From: Sphingobium bisphenolivorans
GTDB taxonomy: Bacteria > Pseudomonadota > Alphaproteobacteria > Sphingomonadales > Sphingomonadaceae
Assembly: GCF_000412635.1 (NCBI RefSeq)
Contig: NZ_ASTG01000005.1
Span: forward strand, 1-64,000
DNA: 64,000 nucleotides
Direction of reading: 5' to 3'
Positions 25,082-33,624 of the stretch are shown one piece after another. The translations under genes and the position numbers were made by a program. How positions within the stretch are numbered: the first letter of the stretch is position 1; every line of letters starts with the position of its first letter. Below the pieces are notes generated by a model. That model did not search any database. It was not told the origin of the DNA and saw nothing but the letters and a program-made list of their open reading frames with translations.

Positions 25082-27680
25082 GGAGCGTCTCCTGCGGGAT
25101 TTGGGCGAGGATGTTGGCGAGCGCGGGCCGGCAGGACCCGCAATTGGTGCCCGCGCCGATCGCCTTGCCGATGGCCGGCACGTCGACCAGATTCTGCTCG
25201 CGGATAGCCGCCATGATCTGGTTGAGGCCAATGTCGAAGCAGACGCAGATGGTCGGCCCCTTGTCGGGCTGATTGCCCGGCCCGCGCGCCGCGAGGACGG
25301 AGGCGCCCACCTGCTCGACTTCCAACTGGCTGATGAGCCAGTCACGCGACGGGAGCTGCCCGGTGCGCGTAACGATCAGGATGCCCGCAAGCCGGCCTTC
25401 GCTGATGATCGCCACGCGGCGGGTGCCGCGCGTCTGGTCGATGGCTTCGACGCGGTCGCCCTTGGGCAGGCAAGCTTCCAGCCGGGCGGCATCGCCATTG
25501 CCCGCGACCTCATAGAGAGCGCCCCCGGGCACGGTGATGCGCGTGGCCCACAGGCAGGGAATCCTGACGGGCTGATCACCGCGCAGGATCAGGAAGCCCT
25601 TCCATTCGGTCGCCACCTTCTCCAGCGCCGCCGGGGTCGATTTGAAGCCGGGCTGGCCCGAATGGGGATCAACCAGCGGACGGGGCAGCAGGCCGGTGCG
25701 ACCGCCGGTCGAAACCTGATCTGTCCAGTGGATCGGCGTGAAGATCTCGCCGACCCGCTGGCCTTCGCTCAAGGCGGCGCGGAAGATGCTGTCCCCCTGC
25801 GCGGTCGAGACGCGAGCGAGATCGCCATCAGCGATGCCCAGCGCCTCCGCATCCTGCGGATGCACTTCGACCAGCGGTTCTTCCCGGTGGCGGGCAAGCT
25901 TGGGCGCGAGGCCTGTGCGCGTCATCGTGTGCCACTGGTCGCGATAGCGCCCGGTGTTGAGCGTCAAAGGCCACTGTTTCAGCGGCCCCTGCATGTCCAT
26001 CTGCCTGGTGAGAAGCAGCCGCGCCTTGCCATCCGGCGTTGAGAAGCGGCCGTCGCTGAAGGGCTTGTCACCGCCCCAGCGGAACGGCTCCATCGCCTCA
26101 TAGGCGTCGTTACCGATCGTCGCCTGCGCGCGCAGGTTGAGCAGGCGCTGCCCCTCATTCTGATAGGCGGTGAGGCGCGCATGCTCGCGCCAGATGTCGG
26201 CGGGCCGGTGATAGGCGAAGGCATTGGCCCAGCCCATACGGCTTGCGACTTCCTTGATGATCCACCAGTCCGGCTTCGCCTCGCCGGGCAGCGCCAAAAA
26301 GGGACGCTGGCGGCTGATCGTGCGGTCGGAATTGGTGACCGTGCCGTCCTTCTCACCCCAGCCGGCGGCGGGCAGGCGGACATCGGCATGAACGCTGGTG
26401 TCGGTGTCTGCGATGATGTCCGACACGACGAGGAAGGGCACCGCCTCCAGCGCTTCCCGCACACGGCCCGCGTCGGGCAGCGAGACGGCAGGGTTGGTCG
26501 CCATCACCCAGAGCGCCTTGATCCGCCCTTCGTTGATCGCGCGGAACAGGTCGACGGCCTTCAGGCCCGGCTTGGCCGCCATGTGCGGCGCGGCCCAGAA
26601 GCGGCTCACCCGCTCCACATTTTCGGGCGCGAAGTCCATATGGGCAGCGAGCGTCGAAGCAAGCCCGCCGACTTCACGGCCGCCCATGGCATTGGGCTGG
26701 CCGGTGATCGAGAAAGGCGCGGCGCCCGGCTTGCCGATCCGGCCAGTGGCAAGGTGGACGTTGATGATCGCGTTCACCTGATCGGTGCCGCGGATCGACT
26801 GGTTGATCCCTTGGCTGAACAGTGTCACCGTCCGGGGCATGGCGGCGAACAGCTTGTAGAACTGCTCCAGCAGCGCGGGCGCTATGTCGCATGTCTTGGC
26901 CGTGGTCCACAGGTCGTGACCGGTGCGGATATGCTCCCAAAAATCGTCCGGAGCGCTCACATGATCGCCCAGGAAAGCGGGATCGGTGATCCCCTGCGCG
27001 TCGCACCAGGCAAGGAGGCCGTTCATCAACGCGACGTCGGTGCCGGGTTTCACCGGCAGATGCAGGTCCGCGCCCTCGCAAGTCTCCGTGCGGCGCGGAT
27101 CGATCACGACCAGCTTGGTGCCGCGCGCGGAGCGCGCTGCCTGGATGCGCTGATAGACGATCGGGTGGCACCAGGCTGTGTTGGAGCCGACCAGCACGAT
27201 CAGGTCCGCTTCCTCCAGATCGTCATAGCTGGCGGGCACCACATCCTCGCCGAAAGCGCGATTGTGCCCGGCGACCGCGCTCGACATGCAAAGGCGGCTG
27301 TTGGTGTCGATATTCGCCGTGCCGATAAATCCCTTCATCAGCTTGTTGGCGACATAATAATCCTCGGTCAGCAACTGGCCGGAGACATAGAAGGCGACGC
27401 TGTCGGGGCCGTGACGGTCGATAGTTTCGCGGAACTTCTTCGCGACCAAATCGAGCGCCTTGTCCCAGCTGGCGCGCTTGGCGCCGATCATCGGGTGCAG
27501 CAGGCGGCCTTGCAGCCCCACCGTCTCGCCCAGATGCGTGCCCTTGGAGCAGAGGCGGCCGCCATTGGCGGGATGCGTCTCGTCGCCCTTGATCATGACC
27601 GACCTGGGGCCGGTCGGCGTGGCCGAGATGCCGCAGCCGACGCCGCAATAGGCGCAGGTGGTGCGGATGGCCTCTGTCAT
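25068..27680 (-). CDS. nasA: assimilatory nitrate reductase, molybdopterin subunit
   Basis: Reduces nitrate to nitrite in the cytoplasm. 870 residues. An N-terminal [4Fe-4S] site (CAYCGVGCGISATPTG...GRLCSKG, residues about 9-50) precedes the bis-MGD domains (TDLGSNTAWCHPI-like VLVGSNTAWCHPIVYQRI, GKPGAAPFSITGQPNAMGGREVGG). The C-terminus from about residue 800 carries a BFD-like [2Fe-2S] module (CVCFDIGLNQIMAAI ... GTNCGSCRPALANIL), as in Klebsiella NasA. No separate NasB diaphorase gene is adjacent. GAGGTAAGG lies before the ATG. Confidence 0.95.
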   Translation of the reverse strand: MTEAIRTTCAYCGVGCGISATPTGPRSVMIKGDETHPANGGRLCSKGTHLGETVGLQGRLLHPMIGAKRASWDKALDLVAKKFRETIDRHGPDSVAFYVSGQLLTEDYYVANKLMKGFIGTANIDTNSRLCMSSAVAGHNRAFGEDVVPASYDDLEEADLIVLVGSNTAWCHPIVYQRIQAARSARGTKLVVIDPRRTETCEGADLHLPVKPGTDVALMNGLLAWCDAQGITDPAFLGDHVSAPDDFWEHIRTGHDLWTTAKTCDIAPALLEQFYKLFAAMPRTVTLFSQGINQSIRGTDQVNAIINVHLATGRIGKPGAAPFSITGQPNAMGGREVGGLASTLAAHMDFAPENVERVSRFWAAPHMAAKPGLKAVDLFRAINEGRIKALWVMATNPAVSLPDAGRVREALEAVPFLVVSDIIADTDTSVHADVRLPAAGWGEKDGTVTNSDRTISRQRPFLALPGEAKPDWWIIKEVASRMGWANAFAYHRPADIWREHARLTAYQNEGQRLLNLRAQATIGNDAYEAMEPFRWGGDKPFSDGRFSTPDGKARLLLTRQMDMQGPLKQWPLTLNTGRYRDQWHTMTRTGLAPKLARHREEPLVEVHPQDAEALGIADGDLARVSTAQGDSIFRAALSEGQRVGEIFTPIHWTDQVSTGGRTGLLPRPLVDPHSGQPGFKSTPAALEKVATEWKGFLILRGDQPVRIPCLWATRITVPGGALYEVAGNGDAARLEACLPKGDRVEAIDQTRGTRRVAIISEGRLAGILIVTRTGQLPSRDWLISQLEVEQVGASVLAARGPGNQPDKGPTICVCFDIGLNQIMAAIREQNLVDVPAIGKAIGAGTNCGSCRPALANILAQIPQETLHAAE

Positions 27681-27709
27681 GCCTTACCTCGTCTTCTTAG
27701 GAGAGAATT

Positions 27710-27781
27710 GGGTGGAGGTGCCTGCCGCAAGGGATGGCCAGCAGGCTCCCTCCACCCGGGTCCCCGCTGTAAGTGGGGACC
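27710..27781 (-). promoter_or_regulatory. two intercistronic hairpins between nirD and nasA
   Basis: In the 107-bp gap, GGGTGGAGG (27710-27718) pairs with CCTCCACCC (27749-27757) with a further inner GCCTGC/GCAGGC pairing, and GGTCCCC (27759-27765) pairs with GGGGACC (27775-27781). Neither is followed by a T-run, so these are more likely mRNA-stability or processing hairpins than terminators. Confidence 0.6.
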
Positions 27782-27787
27782 GAAAGC

Positions 27788-28123
27788 TCAAGCTGCGGCC
27801 TTCAGCGCGACGGGGCGAGCGATCAGGATGCGACCGCCCTCCTCTTTGACCGCGATGGTCGGCGTGCAGCCCTCGTCATTGCCCTGCGCCTCGCCCGTCT
27901 TCAGGGCAATGTTCCAGTTATGCAGCGGACAGGCGACGCTGTGGCCATGGACGATGCCCTGACTCAGCGGTCCCTTCTTGTGCGGGCATTCATTGACCAG
28001 CGCGAAGACTTTGTCGTCGCCGGTGCGGAACACCGCGATTTCCTTCTCCCCGGCGATCTGTACAGTGCGGGCGCCGCGCTGGGGAATGTCGGCCAGCGTT
28101 CCGATGTCGATCCAGTCGGTCAT
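27788..28123 (-). CDS. nirD: nitrite reductase small subunit
   Basis: 111-residue Rieske-like subunit that accompanies NirB. The sequence WIDIGTLADIPQRGARTVQI, VNECPHKKGPLSQGIVHGHSVACPLHNWNIALKTGEA shows the Rieske-type fold with CPHK and CPLHNW, so both Cys-x-His pairs of the cluster motif are retained. The ATG at 28123 is 5 bp after the nirB stop, indicating translation from the same mRNA. Confidence 0.95.
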   Translation of the reverse strand: MTDWIDIGTLADIPQRGARTVQIAGEKEIAVFRTGDDKVFALVNECPHKKGPLSQGIVHGHSVACPLHNWNIALKTGEAQGNDEGCTPTIAVKEEGGRILIARPVALKAAA

Positions 28124-28128
28124 GTGTC

Positions 28129-30633
28129 TTACTCCGCAGCGATGGCGATGGGGTCGAGATGCTGGTGCAGTTCGGCATGCTGGCCGGCTGCGCGTTCCGC
28201 CCATGGATCGTCCTGGCTGAAGCTCTGCGAATAGAGGAAGCGGGAGCGCAGATGCTCACGACCCGCCTCGTCCTCGACGATGCGGCTCTTGATGTAATCC
28301 ACGCCCACACGCTCGATCCACGGCGCGGTGCGCTCCAGATAGCGCGCTTCCTCGCGGTAGAGCTGGATGAAGGCGGCGCAATAATCCAGCGCCTCCTGCT
28401 CGGTCGAAACCTTGCACAGCAGGTCGGTGGCGCGGACATGGATGCCGCCATTGCCCCCGACATGCAGTTCATAGCCGGAGTCCACGCAGACCACGCCAAA
28501 GTCCTTGATCGTCGCCTCCGCGCAATTGCGGGGGCAGCCGGATGCCGCAATCTTGAACTTGTGGGGCATCCACGATCCCCAGGTCATCCGCTCGATCTTG
28601 ACGCCGAGGCCGGTCGAATCCTGCGTGCCGAAGCGGCACCATTCGCTGCCGACGCAGGTCTTCACCGTGCGCAGCGACTTGCCATAGGCGTGGCCCGACA
28701 CCATGCCCGCGGCGTTGAGGTCGGCCCAGACGGCGGGCAGGTCTTCCTTCCTGATGCCGAAGATGTCGAGACGCTGGCCGCCGGTAACCTTCACCATCGG
28801 GGCGTTGTACTTCTCGACCACGTCCGCGATCGCGCGCAGTTCGGTCGGATTGGTGAGGCCACCCCACATTCGCGGGACGACCGAATAGGTGCCGTCCTTC
28901 TGGATGTTGGCGTGCATGCGCTCATTGACGAAGCGGCTCTGCTGGTCGTCCTGATATTCACCGGGCAGCGCGCAGAGCAGATAATAATTCAGCGCAGGGC
29001 GGCAGGACGAGCAACCGTCCGGCGTCGACCAGTGCAGCCGCTGCATCACCTCGGGGATCGAACGCATATTCTGCGCCACGATCTCGCGGCGGACATCATC
29101 ATGGCCGAAGCTGGTGCACTTGCACATCGTCCTGGGACCGGACTGGACGTCATCGCCCAGCACCACCGCCAGCAGATTTTCGACCAGACCCGTGCAGCTG
29201 CCGCAGCTTGCGGACGCCTTGCAGCTGCCACGCACCGCATCGAGGCTACATGCACCCTTTTCGATGCAGGCAACGACCTGGCCCTTGCTGACGCCGTTGC
29301 AGCCGCAGATCTCGGCATCGTCCGAGAGCGCCGCAACGGCCGCTTTAGGGTCCAGCGCGCCCCCTCCCGAGGCGAAAGCCTGACCGAAGATCAGCAGGTC
29401 GCGGATTTCCGCGACATCTTCCTCGCGCTTGAGCAGATCGAAATACCAGCCGCCATCGACGGTATCGCCATAGAGCACGGCGCCGACGATCTTGTCATCC
29501 TTGACCACGACGCGCTTGTAGACGCCCCGCGAAGCATCGCGCAGGACGATATCCTCGCAACCTTCGCCACCCGAGAAATCACCAGCCGAGAAAACATCCA
29601 GACCGGCAACCTTGAGCTTCGTCGACGTGACCGAGCCCTTGTAGCCTGTATGCTGGTCGGTCAGGCCATCGGCGAGGCTGCGGCACATGTCCCACAGCGG
29701 CGCGACCAGGCCATAGACATTGCCGTCATGTTCGACGCATTCGCCAACCGCCAGCACGTCGGGGTCGCTGGTGACCATATGGTCGTCGACCTTGATGCCG
29801 CGGTTGACGTCGAGACCGGCTTCGCGGGCCAGTGCAGTCGAGGGACGGATGCCCACCGCCATCACCACCAAGCTCGCGGGAATTTCGGTCCCGTCCTTCA
29901 GGCGGACGCCCTCGACCTTGCCGTGGCCGTAGATCGCCTCGGTGTTGGCGCCGGTCAGGATGGTCTGGCCGCGCCCTTCGAGCGCGGTCTTGAGCAGCCA
30001 GCCCGCCGCTTCATCGAGCTGCCGCTCCATCAGCGTGTCCATGAGGTGGATCACAGTCACCTTCATGCCGCGCAGGGTGAGGCCGTGCGCCGCTTCCAGC
30101 CCAAGCAGACCGCCACCGATCACCACGGCGCTACCGCCCTTTCCGGCGGCTTCGAGCATGGTGTCGACATCCTTCATGTCGCGGAAGCTGATCACGCCCG
30201 GCAGATCCTTGCCCGGAACCGGAATGATGAACGGATCGGAACCCGTTGCGATCAGCAGCTTGTCATAGCCAACAGTGCGACCCGACTGGCTCGTGACGGT
30301 CTTGGCGGTGCGGTCGATGCCCGTCACCGGATCACCCGCGATCAGCTCGATATTGTTCTCGCTGTACCATTCGCGGCTGTTGATGATGATGTCATCGAAG
30401 CTCTTTTCCCCGGCCAGTACCGGCGAGAGCATGATGCGGTTATAATTCACATAGGGTTCCGCCCCGAAGATGGTGACGCGATAGCGATCCTTGTCGCGCG
30501 CCAGCAATTCCTCGACCGCGCGGCAACCGGCCATGCCGTTGCCCACAACAACCAGATGTTCACGAACATCTTCGCAGGGCACGAAGATTTCCTCCTCGCT
30601 TGCCGTTGCCGGTCCGTTGTTCTGAAAATCCAT
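28129..30633 (-). CDS. nirB: NAD(P)H nitrite reductase large subunit
   Basis: Reduces nitrite to ammonium with NAD(P)H. 834 residues, the usual length. An N-terminal FAD/NAD domain (EHLVVVGNGMAGCRAVEELL, residues about 26-45; GGSAVVIGGGLLGLEAAHGL at about 165) is followed by two BFD-type [2Fe-2S] segments (EICGCNGVSKGQVVACIEKG at about 430 and a second near DGCSSCRPALNYY), then the siroheme/[4Fe-4S] half-domains with TCVGSEWCRFG and SGCPRNCAEATIKDFG. It is first in nirB-nirD-nasA-cobA, behind an attenuator leader. Confidence 0.97.
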   Translation of the reverse strand: MDFQNNGPATASEEEIFVPCEDVREHLVVVGNGMAGCRAVEELLARDKDRYRVTIFGAEPYVNYNRIMLSPVLAGEKSFDDIIINSREWYSENNIELIAGDPVTGIDRTAKTVTSQSGRTVGYDKLLIATGSDPFIIPVPGKDLPGVISFRDMKDVDTMLEAAGKGGSAVVIGGGLLGLEAAHGLTLRGMKVTVIHLMDTLMERQLDEAAGWLLKTALEGRGQTILTGANTEAIYGHGKVEGVRLKDGTEIPASLVVMAVGIRPSTALAREAGLDVNRGIKVDDHMVTSDPDVLAVGECVEHDGNVYGLVAPLWDMCRSLADGLTDQHTGYKGSVTSTKLKVAGLDVFSAGDFSGGEGCEDIVLRDASRGVYKRVVVKDDKIVGAVLYGDTVDGGWYFDLLKREEDVAEIRDLLIFGQAFASGGGALDPKAAVAALSDDAEICGCNGVSKGQVVACIEKGACSLDAVRGSCKASASCGSCTGLVENLLAVVLGDDVQSGPRTMCKCTSFGHDDVRREIVAQNMRSIPEVMQRLHWSTPDGCSSCRPALNYYLLCALPGEYQDDQQSRFVNERMHANIQKDGTYSVVPRMWGGLTNPTELRAIADVVEKYNAPMVKVTGGQRLDIFGIRKEDLPAVWADLNAAGMVSGHAYGKSLRTVKTCVGSEWCRFGTQDSTGLGVKIERMTWGSWMPHKFKIAASGCPRNCAEATIKDFGVVCVDSGYELHVGGNGGIHVRATDLLCKVSTEQEALDYCAAFIQLYREEARYLERTAPWIERVGVDYIKSRIVEDEAGREHLRSRFLYSQSFSQDDPWAERAAGQHAELHQHLDPIAIAAE

Positions 30634-30650
30634 CCCTTGACTCCAGAATG

Positions 30651-30709
30651 AAAAAAAAGGCCGCCATCCAGACCCCCGGTTCAGAACCGAAAGTCAGGAT
30701 GGCGGCCTT
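30651..30709 (-). terminator. leader terminator (attenuator) upstream of nirB
   Basis: On the minus strand an 11-bp perfect stem GGCCGCCATCC / GGATGGCGGCC is followed by a run of eight or more T residues that ends 17 bases before the nirB ATG. A terminator this close in front of a gene only makes sense as a conditional attenuator. Confidence 0.88.
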
Positions 30710-30726
30710 GCCATCATAAGCGCCTT

Positions 30727-30781
30727 GATAACCCGTCAGTGGGCCACCGCAGCTATGTCAGAAAGGACAACCCTGTCCTTT
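30727..30781 (-). promoter_or_regulatory. two-hairpin ANTAR (NasT) RNA target in the nirB leader
   Basis: Hairpin P1 (30762-30781) has stem AAAGGAC / GTCCTTT and hexaloop AGGGTT. Hairpin P2 (30727-30748) has an 8-bp stem with G-U pairs and hexaloop ACTGAC. Both loops have A at position 1 and G at position 4, the pattern bound by ANTAR proteins such as NasT. They are 13 bases apart and lie between the predicted transcription start and the terminator. NasT is encoded 3.4 kb upstream. Confidence 0.8.
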
Positions 30782-30788
30782 GCATTGC

Positions 30789-30816
30789 AGCATATGCTTT
30801 TGACGATTCGGGTCAA
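30789..30816 (-). promoter_or_regulatory. predicted promoter of nirB-nirD-nasA-cobA
   Basis: On the minus strand TTGACC (30816-30811), a 16-bp spacer and TATGCT (30794-30789). Transcription would begin within a few bases of hairpin P1, which suits an antitermination leader. Confidence 0.55.
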
Positions 30817-30932
30817 GCGATTCCTCGCATAACGATGTATTTTGTCTTCGCCGTCACCCGCCATATCGCAGACGCGAAAAGGGCGGCGGCCTTGCGCGGG
30901 CCGCCGCCTCCTCTCCTGCCAAGCGATTTGGA

Positions 30933-32189
30933 TCAGATGCGCGCGGCCGTGCTCCAGGTGGCGCGCCACTTGGCCCGCACCGCCGAGATGCCCAGGAAGG
31001 CGACCAGCGCCAACCCTGCGAAGATCAGGAAGCCAGGCGCGAAGCTGCCGGTGAACTGCTTGGCGATACCCAGCGACGAGGCAAGGTAGAAGCCGCCAAT
31101 GCCGCCCGCCATGCCGACCAGGCCGGTCATGACGCCGATTTCCTCCTGGAAGCGCTGCGGCACTAGCTGGAATACCGAGCCATTGCCGACGCCCAGCGCC
31201 AGCATCGCCGCGACGAAGAAGCCGAGAGCCGAGACGAGCGTGGGTGCGAAGGACACGCCCGTCAGCGCCAGCGCGGCGGCGATATAGACCATCATCAGCG
31301 CCTTGACGCCGCCGATCTTGTCGGCGAGCGCGCCGCCCATCGGACGGATCAGCGACCCGGCGAACACGCAGCCCGCGGTGCAATATCCGGCGACCACCGG
31401 GGTCAGGCCGAACTGGTCGGTGAAGTAGATCGGCAGCGAGGCGGCAAGGCCCACGAAGCCGCCGAAGGTCACGGCATAAAAGCCCATCAGCCACCAAGCG
31501 TCGGCGCTCTTGAGCGGTCGGAAATAGTCCGCCAGCTTCTTGGGCGCCGGGGCGTTGGGCGCGTTCTTCGCCATGATCATGTAGATGACGAAGACGATGC
31601 TGAGCGGAATGCAGGCGAGGCCCAGCACCGAATTCCAGCCAAAGGCCTTGGCAAGCATCGGCGCGAACAGCGAAGCGAGCACCGTGCCCGAATTGCCCAT
31701 GCCCGCGAGGCCCATGGCCTTGCCCTGATGCTCAGGCGGATACCAGCGGCTGGCGAGCGGCAGCGCAATGGCGAAGCTTGCCCCGGCAAAGCCCAGGATC
31801 ACCCCCAGCGCCAGCGTGCCGCCGAAGCTGTTGACGCCCATGACCCAGGCGGTGAACAGGCCGGCGATGACGATCACCTGGCTGATCGCGCCCGCCTGCT
31901 TGCAACCGATACGGTCGACCAGCAGGCCGTTGACCACCCGCAGCAGCGCGCCAGCCAGCGTGGGCACCGCGACCATCAGCCCCTTTTGCGCGGGAGTCAG
32001 CCCGAGGGTCTGAGAGATGGATGGCGCCAGCGGCCCCAGCAGTACCCACACCATGAAGGCGAGGTCGAAATAGAGGAAGGCGGCGATGAGCGTCGGCGTG
32101 TGGCCAGCCTTCCAGAAGCTGGTCTGCTCCGCTGTTGCCTGGCCTTCTGGCCGCTCCCCCTCCGGGCGATCCCAATATGCAGTTGCCAT
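30933..32189 (-). CDS. narK: nitrate/nitrite MFS transporter
   Basis: 418-residue inner-membrane carrier with 12 predicted helices. The N-terminal half has FLYFDLAFMVWVLLGPLAPSIS and the nitrate-signature-like GFAGASFAIALPLASRWYPPEHQGKAMGLAGMGNSG; the C-terminal half repeats it with GFFVAAMLALGVGNGSVFQLVPQRFQEE. It belongs to the NarK/NasA group. The ATG at 32189 has GAGGGA 7 bases upstream; an earlier start at 32222 lies too close to the leader terminator. It has its own attenuator leader and a 300-bp gap before nirB. Confidence 0.93.
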   Translation of the reverse strand: MATAYWDRPEGERPEGQATAEQTSFWKAGHTPTLIAAFLYFDLAFMVWVLLGPLAPSISQTLGLTPAQKGLMVAVPTLAGALLRVVNGLLVDRIGCKQAGAISQVIVIAGLFTAWVMGVNSFGGTLALGVILGFAGASFAIALPLASRWYPPEHQGKAMGLAGMGNSGTVLASLFAPMLAKAFGWNSVLGLACIPLSIVFVIYMIMAKNAPNAPAPKKLADYFRPLKSADAWWLMGFYAVTFGGFVGLAASLPIYFTDQFGLTPVVAGYCTAGCVFAGSLIRPMGGALADKIGGVKALMMVYIAAALALTGVSFAPTLVSALGFFVAAMLALGVGNGSVFQLVPQRFQEEIGVMTGLVGMAGGIGGFYLASSLGIAKQFTGSFAPGFLIFAGLALVAFLGISAVRAKWRATWSTAARI

Positions 32190-32223
32190 GATGACGTCCC
32201 TCGATCTTTCTGAACTGGACACG

Positions 32224-32274
32224 AAAAAAGCCGCCTCCGGACCTCGTTCTTCACGAAATCCGGCCAGCGGCTTT
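32224..32274 (-). terminator. leader terminator (attenuator) upstream of narK
   Basis: On the minus strand AAAGCCGC / GCGGCTTT forms an 8-bp outer stem with an inner GGCCGGA / TCCGG pairing, followed by a T-run, ending about 35 bases before the narK start. As at nirB, the position implies conditional termination. Confidence 0.82.
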
Positions 32275-32300
32275 GCTGCAAAATCTGAAGGAGAGCGTCG

Positions 32301-32347
32301 TCCCGTCCTTGGGAAGGCTCATCCTGTAAAGCGCGCTTCGTCGCGCG
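32301..32347 (-). promoter_or_regulatory. candidate ANTAR (NasT) RNA target in the narK leader
   Basis: P2 candidate at 32301-32314 has stem TCCC / GGGA and hexaloop AAGGAC, which fits A1 and G4. P1 candidate at 32331-32347 has a 5-bp GC stem with a six-base loop GACGAA, which has G4 but not A1; a second register is also possible. The two are 16 bases apart and lie between the predicted promoter and the terminator. Weaker than the nirB copy. Confidence 0.55.
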
Positions 32348-32355
32348 ACTCTCAT

Positions 32356-32384
32356 CTTATCCCGCGAATTGACCTATGTTGCAA
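32356..32384 (-). promoter_or_regulatory. predicted promoter of narK
   Basis: On the minus strand TTGCAA (32384-32379), a 17-bp spacer and GATAAG (32361-32356). Transcription would start near the P1 hairpin. Confidence 0.45.
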
Positions 32385-32421
32385 GGCACAAAATTCTAAC
32401 GCGGCACCTCTGTGGGCCGGA

Positions 32422-33624
32422 TCAGAAACTCGCCAGGAAATCCTCGATGCGTTCGGGATCGAACACCCGCCCGTCGAAAAAGCGGTCCGGCCCCAGCGTC
32501 AACTCTCCCCGCTTTGACCCGACAGCCAAGGGCGAACCGACAGCGCCCTCCAGCTTCATGCTTGCGCCGGGCAGCGGCACGTCGCTTTCGGCGAGCGCGC
32601 GGCGGAAAATATCGGGTCGGAACACCGATCCCGCCCGGGCCGCATTTTCCGCATTATGTTCGACCATCTTCCAGCGGACGAGCTGCGAATAGATCCAGAG
32701 CGCCTGACTCCGCCAGGGAAATGGCGTCGCCTCCCGTGAGAACAGCATGAAGTCGGGCATGTGCAGCGGCGCCATGTCGCCCCGCGCCACGATCCGGCCG
32801 GACAGCGCGCGCAGGATCACGTCCGCGGGCTGGTCGACATAGCGTGGGTTGGAGAGCAGGTGCGACAGCGCCTCATGATTTGCCGCGTCGTCGCACCAGG
32901 CGGCGGCCCGCACCAGCGCGCGGATCAACCGGTCGACGCTGTCGGGATTTTCCTCCAGCCAGGGCGTGCGGAAGGCCAGCACCTTCTCCACCCCGCGCCG
33001 CCAAATACGTTCCCCGACCGCGACGGCTTCGGCAAGCCCCGCATCCACCGCAGCGCTGCCCCATGGCTCGCCGGCGATGAAACCGTCAATCTCCCCCGCC
33101 CGCATCGCCTCCACAGTGAGCGATGGCGGCACCACACGCAGCATCACGTCTCGGTCTGGATCGACCCCGGCGCTCGCCAGCCAATAACGGAGCATGATGG
33201 CATGGCTGGAAAAGCGATGGACCACTCCGATCACCGGCTTGCGTTTCCACAGGCCGATCGCGGCAGCGAAATCATGCGCGGTGCCCAGCGGATCATCGAG
33301 CCGCGCGATCACGTCCGGGTCCAGCGCCTGCGCGAACTCGCTCGCCATCACCAGCATATTGCCGTTGACGTTAAGCTTGTACGGGGCGGAGAGTGGCGCG
33401 GCCTGCTGGCTGAGGCCCAGCGTCACCGCGACGGCGAGCGGCGCCAGCATGTGCGCGGCCTGCACCTGGCCGAAGATCAGCCGGTCGCGCAATGTCGCCC
33501 AGCTGACCGTGCGGACGAGATCGAGCGCCAGCCCCTCCTCCTCGGCGAAGCCCTTCTCCCGGGCCACCGCCAGCACGGCGGCGTCGGTCAGCGGCAGGAA
33601 TGCGATGCGCAGCGCCGTCGTCAT
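32422..33624 (-). CDS. nasS: nitrate sensor NasS (NrtA-like, cytoplasmic)
   Basis: 400 residues related to the nitrate-binding proteins NrtA and CmpA but with no signal peptide, so it is cytoplasmic as expected for NasS. Features are LRIAFLPLTDAAVLAVAREKGFAEEEGLALDLVRTVSWATLRDRLIFGQVQAAHMLAPL and NGNMLVMA, with VHRFSSHAIMLRYWLASAGVDPDRDV. In the NasS-NasT system NasS holds NasT until nitrate or nitrite binds. The gene overlaps nasT by 4 bp and lies directly upstream of the narK leader. Confidence 0.92.
   Translation of the reverse strand: MTTALRIAFLPLTDAAVLAVAREKGFAEEEGLALDLVRTVSWATLRDRLIFGQVQAAHMLAPLAVAVTLGLSQQAAPLSAPYKLNVNGNMLVMASEFAQALDPDVIARLDDPLGTAHDFAAAIGLWKRKPVIGVVHRFSSHAIMLRYWLASAGVDPDRDVMLRVVPPSLTVEAMRAGEIDGFIAGEPWGSAAVDAGLAEAVAVGERIWRRGVEKVLAFRTPWLEENPDSVDRLIRALVRAAAWCDDAANHEALSHLLSNPRYVDQPADVILRALSGRIVARGDMAPLHMPDFMLFSREATPFPWRSQALWIYSQLVRWKMVEHNAENAARAGSVFRPDIFRRALAESDVPLPGASMKLEGAVGSPLAVGSKRGELTLGPDRFFDGRVFDPERIEDFLASF

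Noticed and set aside
24299-25345. Longer version of SUMT starting at 25345
   Set aside because: The first 88 residues are a shadow of nasA (Ser/Arg-rich); the family N-terminus begins at the ATG at 25081.
26181-27962. 593-codon open frame opposite nasA
   Set aside because: Antisense shadow of nasA; His/Arg/Gly-rich with no domain.
28159-30651. 830-codon open frame on the plus strand opposite nirB
   Set aside because: It is the antisense of nirB, whose cofactor motifs are clear; the antisense sequence has no recognisable motif.
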